Assembly (NCBI RefSeq): GCF_029360705.1
Contig: NZ_JARKMX010000003.1
Coordinates: 1 to 64,000 of the forward strand
Source: Paraflavitalea pollutisoli
GTDB lineage: Bacteria > Bacteroidota > Bacteroidia > Chitinophagales > Chitinophagaceae
DNA length: 64,000 nt
Direction: 5' to 3'
Made by a program: the position numbers and the translations under genes
In this document: positions 63,355 to 64,000 of the stretch, one piece after another
Numbering within the stretch: the first letter of the stretch is position 1
Layout: every line of letters starts with the position of its first letter
The notes under the pieces: model-generated
The model's database searches: none
What the model saw: the letters and a program-made list of their open reading frames with translations, nothing else
Told to the model about the DNA's origin: nothing

Positions 63355-64000
63355 CTATCGAATGGCTGTGATGGCGGTGCCGCCCTGTTTGCTTTGTGTT
63401 TTAACCACGCCAAAACCAGGGGCAAACCATTCTGTGCCCTCTACATTGACAGGTATGCCGATACCCATGGTCTTGATGGTGATGCGGCTTTTGTAGGTGA
63501 TCCGGAAACAATCCCAGGTGCCCGCTGTGGTGGTTACCGACTCCTGACCATCTACTTTTCGTTCATTGACGATTACCTGCACGCTTTGTTTCATGCCTTT
63601 GTTGTCAATCTCCAGGTTCATGGTGGCATCTTTCAATGGGTCGCCCGTTTTCATGCTGGCGGGATATTCCATGTATATATTATCAGCTTTGGCGTCGGCG
63701 GCCGCAAATTGCTCTTGTTGAGCAGCGGGTAAGATCATCTTGATGTCGACCATCATTACACCACCTGTGCATTGGATAACGCCTTTACCCTTCGCCAGGC
63801 TCTTTCCTTTCTTATCAAACATTTCGGAATTAAGGGTCGCTGTAACGGTGTTGCCGCCGTTCTTTACGTCGGATACGGCATATACCTGTTTACCATTCTC
63901 ATCGCCTTTCTTGTTGTAGATCGACATTTCAATGGTCTTGTTGTTTTGCAGGTAATAGAAGCTTTTACAATCCTGCGAATAACCTTGGGTAGCAAATGCG
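63355..64000 (-). CDS. Secreted TapB/DUF3108-like protein, N-terminus cut by the window edge
   Basis: The frame is open to the right edge. About 214 residues are present, beginning in the tail of a probable signal peptide (AFATQG) and continuing DCKSFYYLQNNKTIEMSIYN. The mature part is beta-rich (KQVYAVSDVKNGGNTVTATL, DNKGMKQSVQVIVNERKVDG) and ends with a stretch like other TapB/DUF3108-type proteins (FRITYKSRITIKTMGIGIPV, EWFAPGFGVVKTQS). This placement is by pattern only. The function is unknown, probably in the envelope. The convergent stop codons of this gene and the glycosyltransferase touch (TAG|CTA), with no terminator between them. Confidence 0.8.
   Translation of the reverse strand, partial: AFATQGYSQDCKSFYYLQNNKTIEMSIYNKKGDENGKQVYAVSDVKNGGNTVTATLNSEMFDKKGKSLAKGKGVIQCTGGVMMVDIKMILPAAQQEQFAAADAKADNIYMEYPASMKTGDPLKDATMNLEIDNKGMKQSVQVIVNERKVDGQESVTTTAGTWDCFRITYKSRITIKTMGIGIPVNVEGTEWFAPGFGVVKTQSKQGGTAITAIR

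Overview
The window looks like chromosomal DNA of a Bacteroidetes (Bacteroidota) bacterium, most likely a member of the Chitinophagaceae. The evidence is a SusC/SusD pair, the TAnnTTTG form of the -7 promoter element, tandem DUF1573 proteins, a fused two-domain branched-chain E1, CcmB/C/D cytochrome c maturation genes and many small lineage-specific lipoproteins. Most of the window is ordinary core genome. No prophage, CRISPR array or complete insertion sequence was found. The only mobile element is the 3' end of a group II intron at the left edge.

Layout. 1-390: end of a group II intron maturase and the intron RNA tail, followed by about 860 bp with no convincing gene. 1.25-5.7 kb: SusC/SusD outer-membrane uptake pair. 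5.8-9.7 kb: a secreted MBL-fold protein, then a small operon (DUF2024 protein, small beta-rich protein, MarR-type regulator with a four-cysteine tail) behind a palindromic operator, then yggS, a class I amidotransferase and ywbE. 9.8-10.2 kb: tRNA-Met(CAU) followed by decayed tRNA-like 3' fragments. 10.2-13.4 kb, minus strand: aminotransferase, SET-domain protein and two DUF1573 proteins. 13.6-28.1 kb: branched-chain 2-oxoacid dehydrogenase E1, TRIC-like channel, PhzF, HD hydrolase, YebC, amino-acid permease, dicarboxylate symporter, DedA, MFS, heptosyltransferase-like GT9, Ldh-type oxidoreductase and aspartate kinase. 28.4-46.6 kb: envelope proteins, an esterase, GT4, queA, a 1301-residue TraB/GumN fusion, a double ATPase ABC protein, AMP nucleosidase, an HsdR-N-like nuclease-fold protein, DUF2339, two GNATs, DUF1003 and a hypothetical. 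46.8-52.7 kb: glutamate dehydrogenase, ccmBCD, a DUF6263 protein, thymidine kinase and a conserved protein. 52.7-63.4 kb: kdtA and a nucleotide-sugar/polysaccharide cluster (DegT aminotransferase, ugd, UDP-xylose synthase, UDP-HexNAc dehydrogenase, rfbB, rfbC, rfbD, glycosyltransferase). A secreted TapB-like protein runs off the right edge.

How genes work together. The sugar-nucleotide cluster would supply UDP-glucuronate, UDP-xylose, a UDP-HexNAcA and dTDP-rhamnose for surface polysaccharide; rfbA is not in the window. The ccm genes form one haem-delivery unit. The MarR operon looks self-regulated, because its promoter lies inside matching dyads.

The least expected signals are non-coding. 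Two intergenic loci (12316-12407 and 54275-54373) carry arrays of 11-nt units that switch orientation part-way through. They share period and architecture but not sequence. A perfect 12-bp inverted repeat precedes the DUF1003 gene. Three genes have a -7 element ending exactly 4 nt before the ATG, which suggests leaderless transcripts. All functional calls rest on reading the sequence and on family knowledge; no database search was run.
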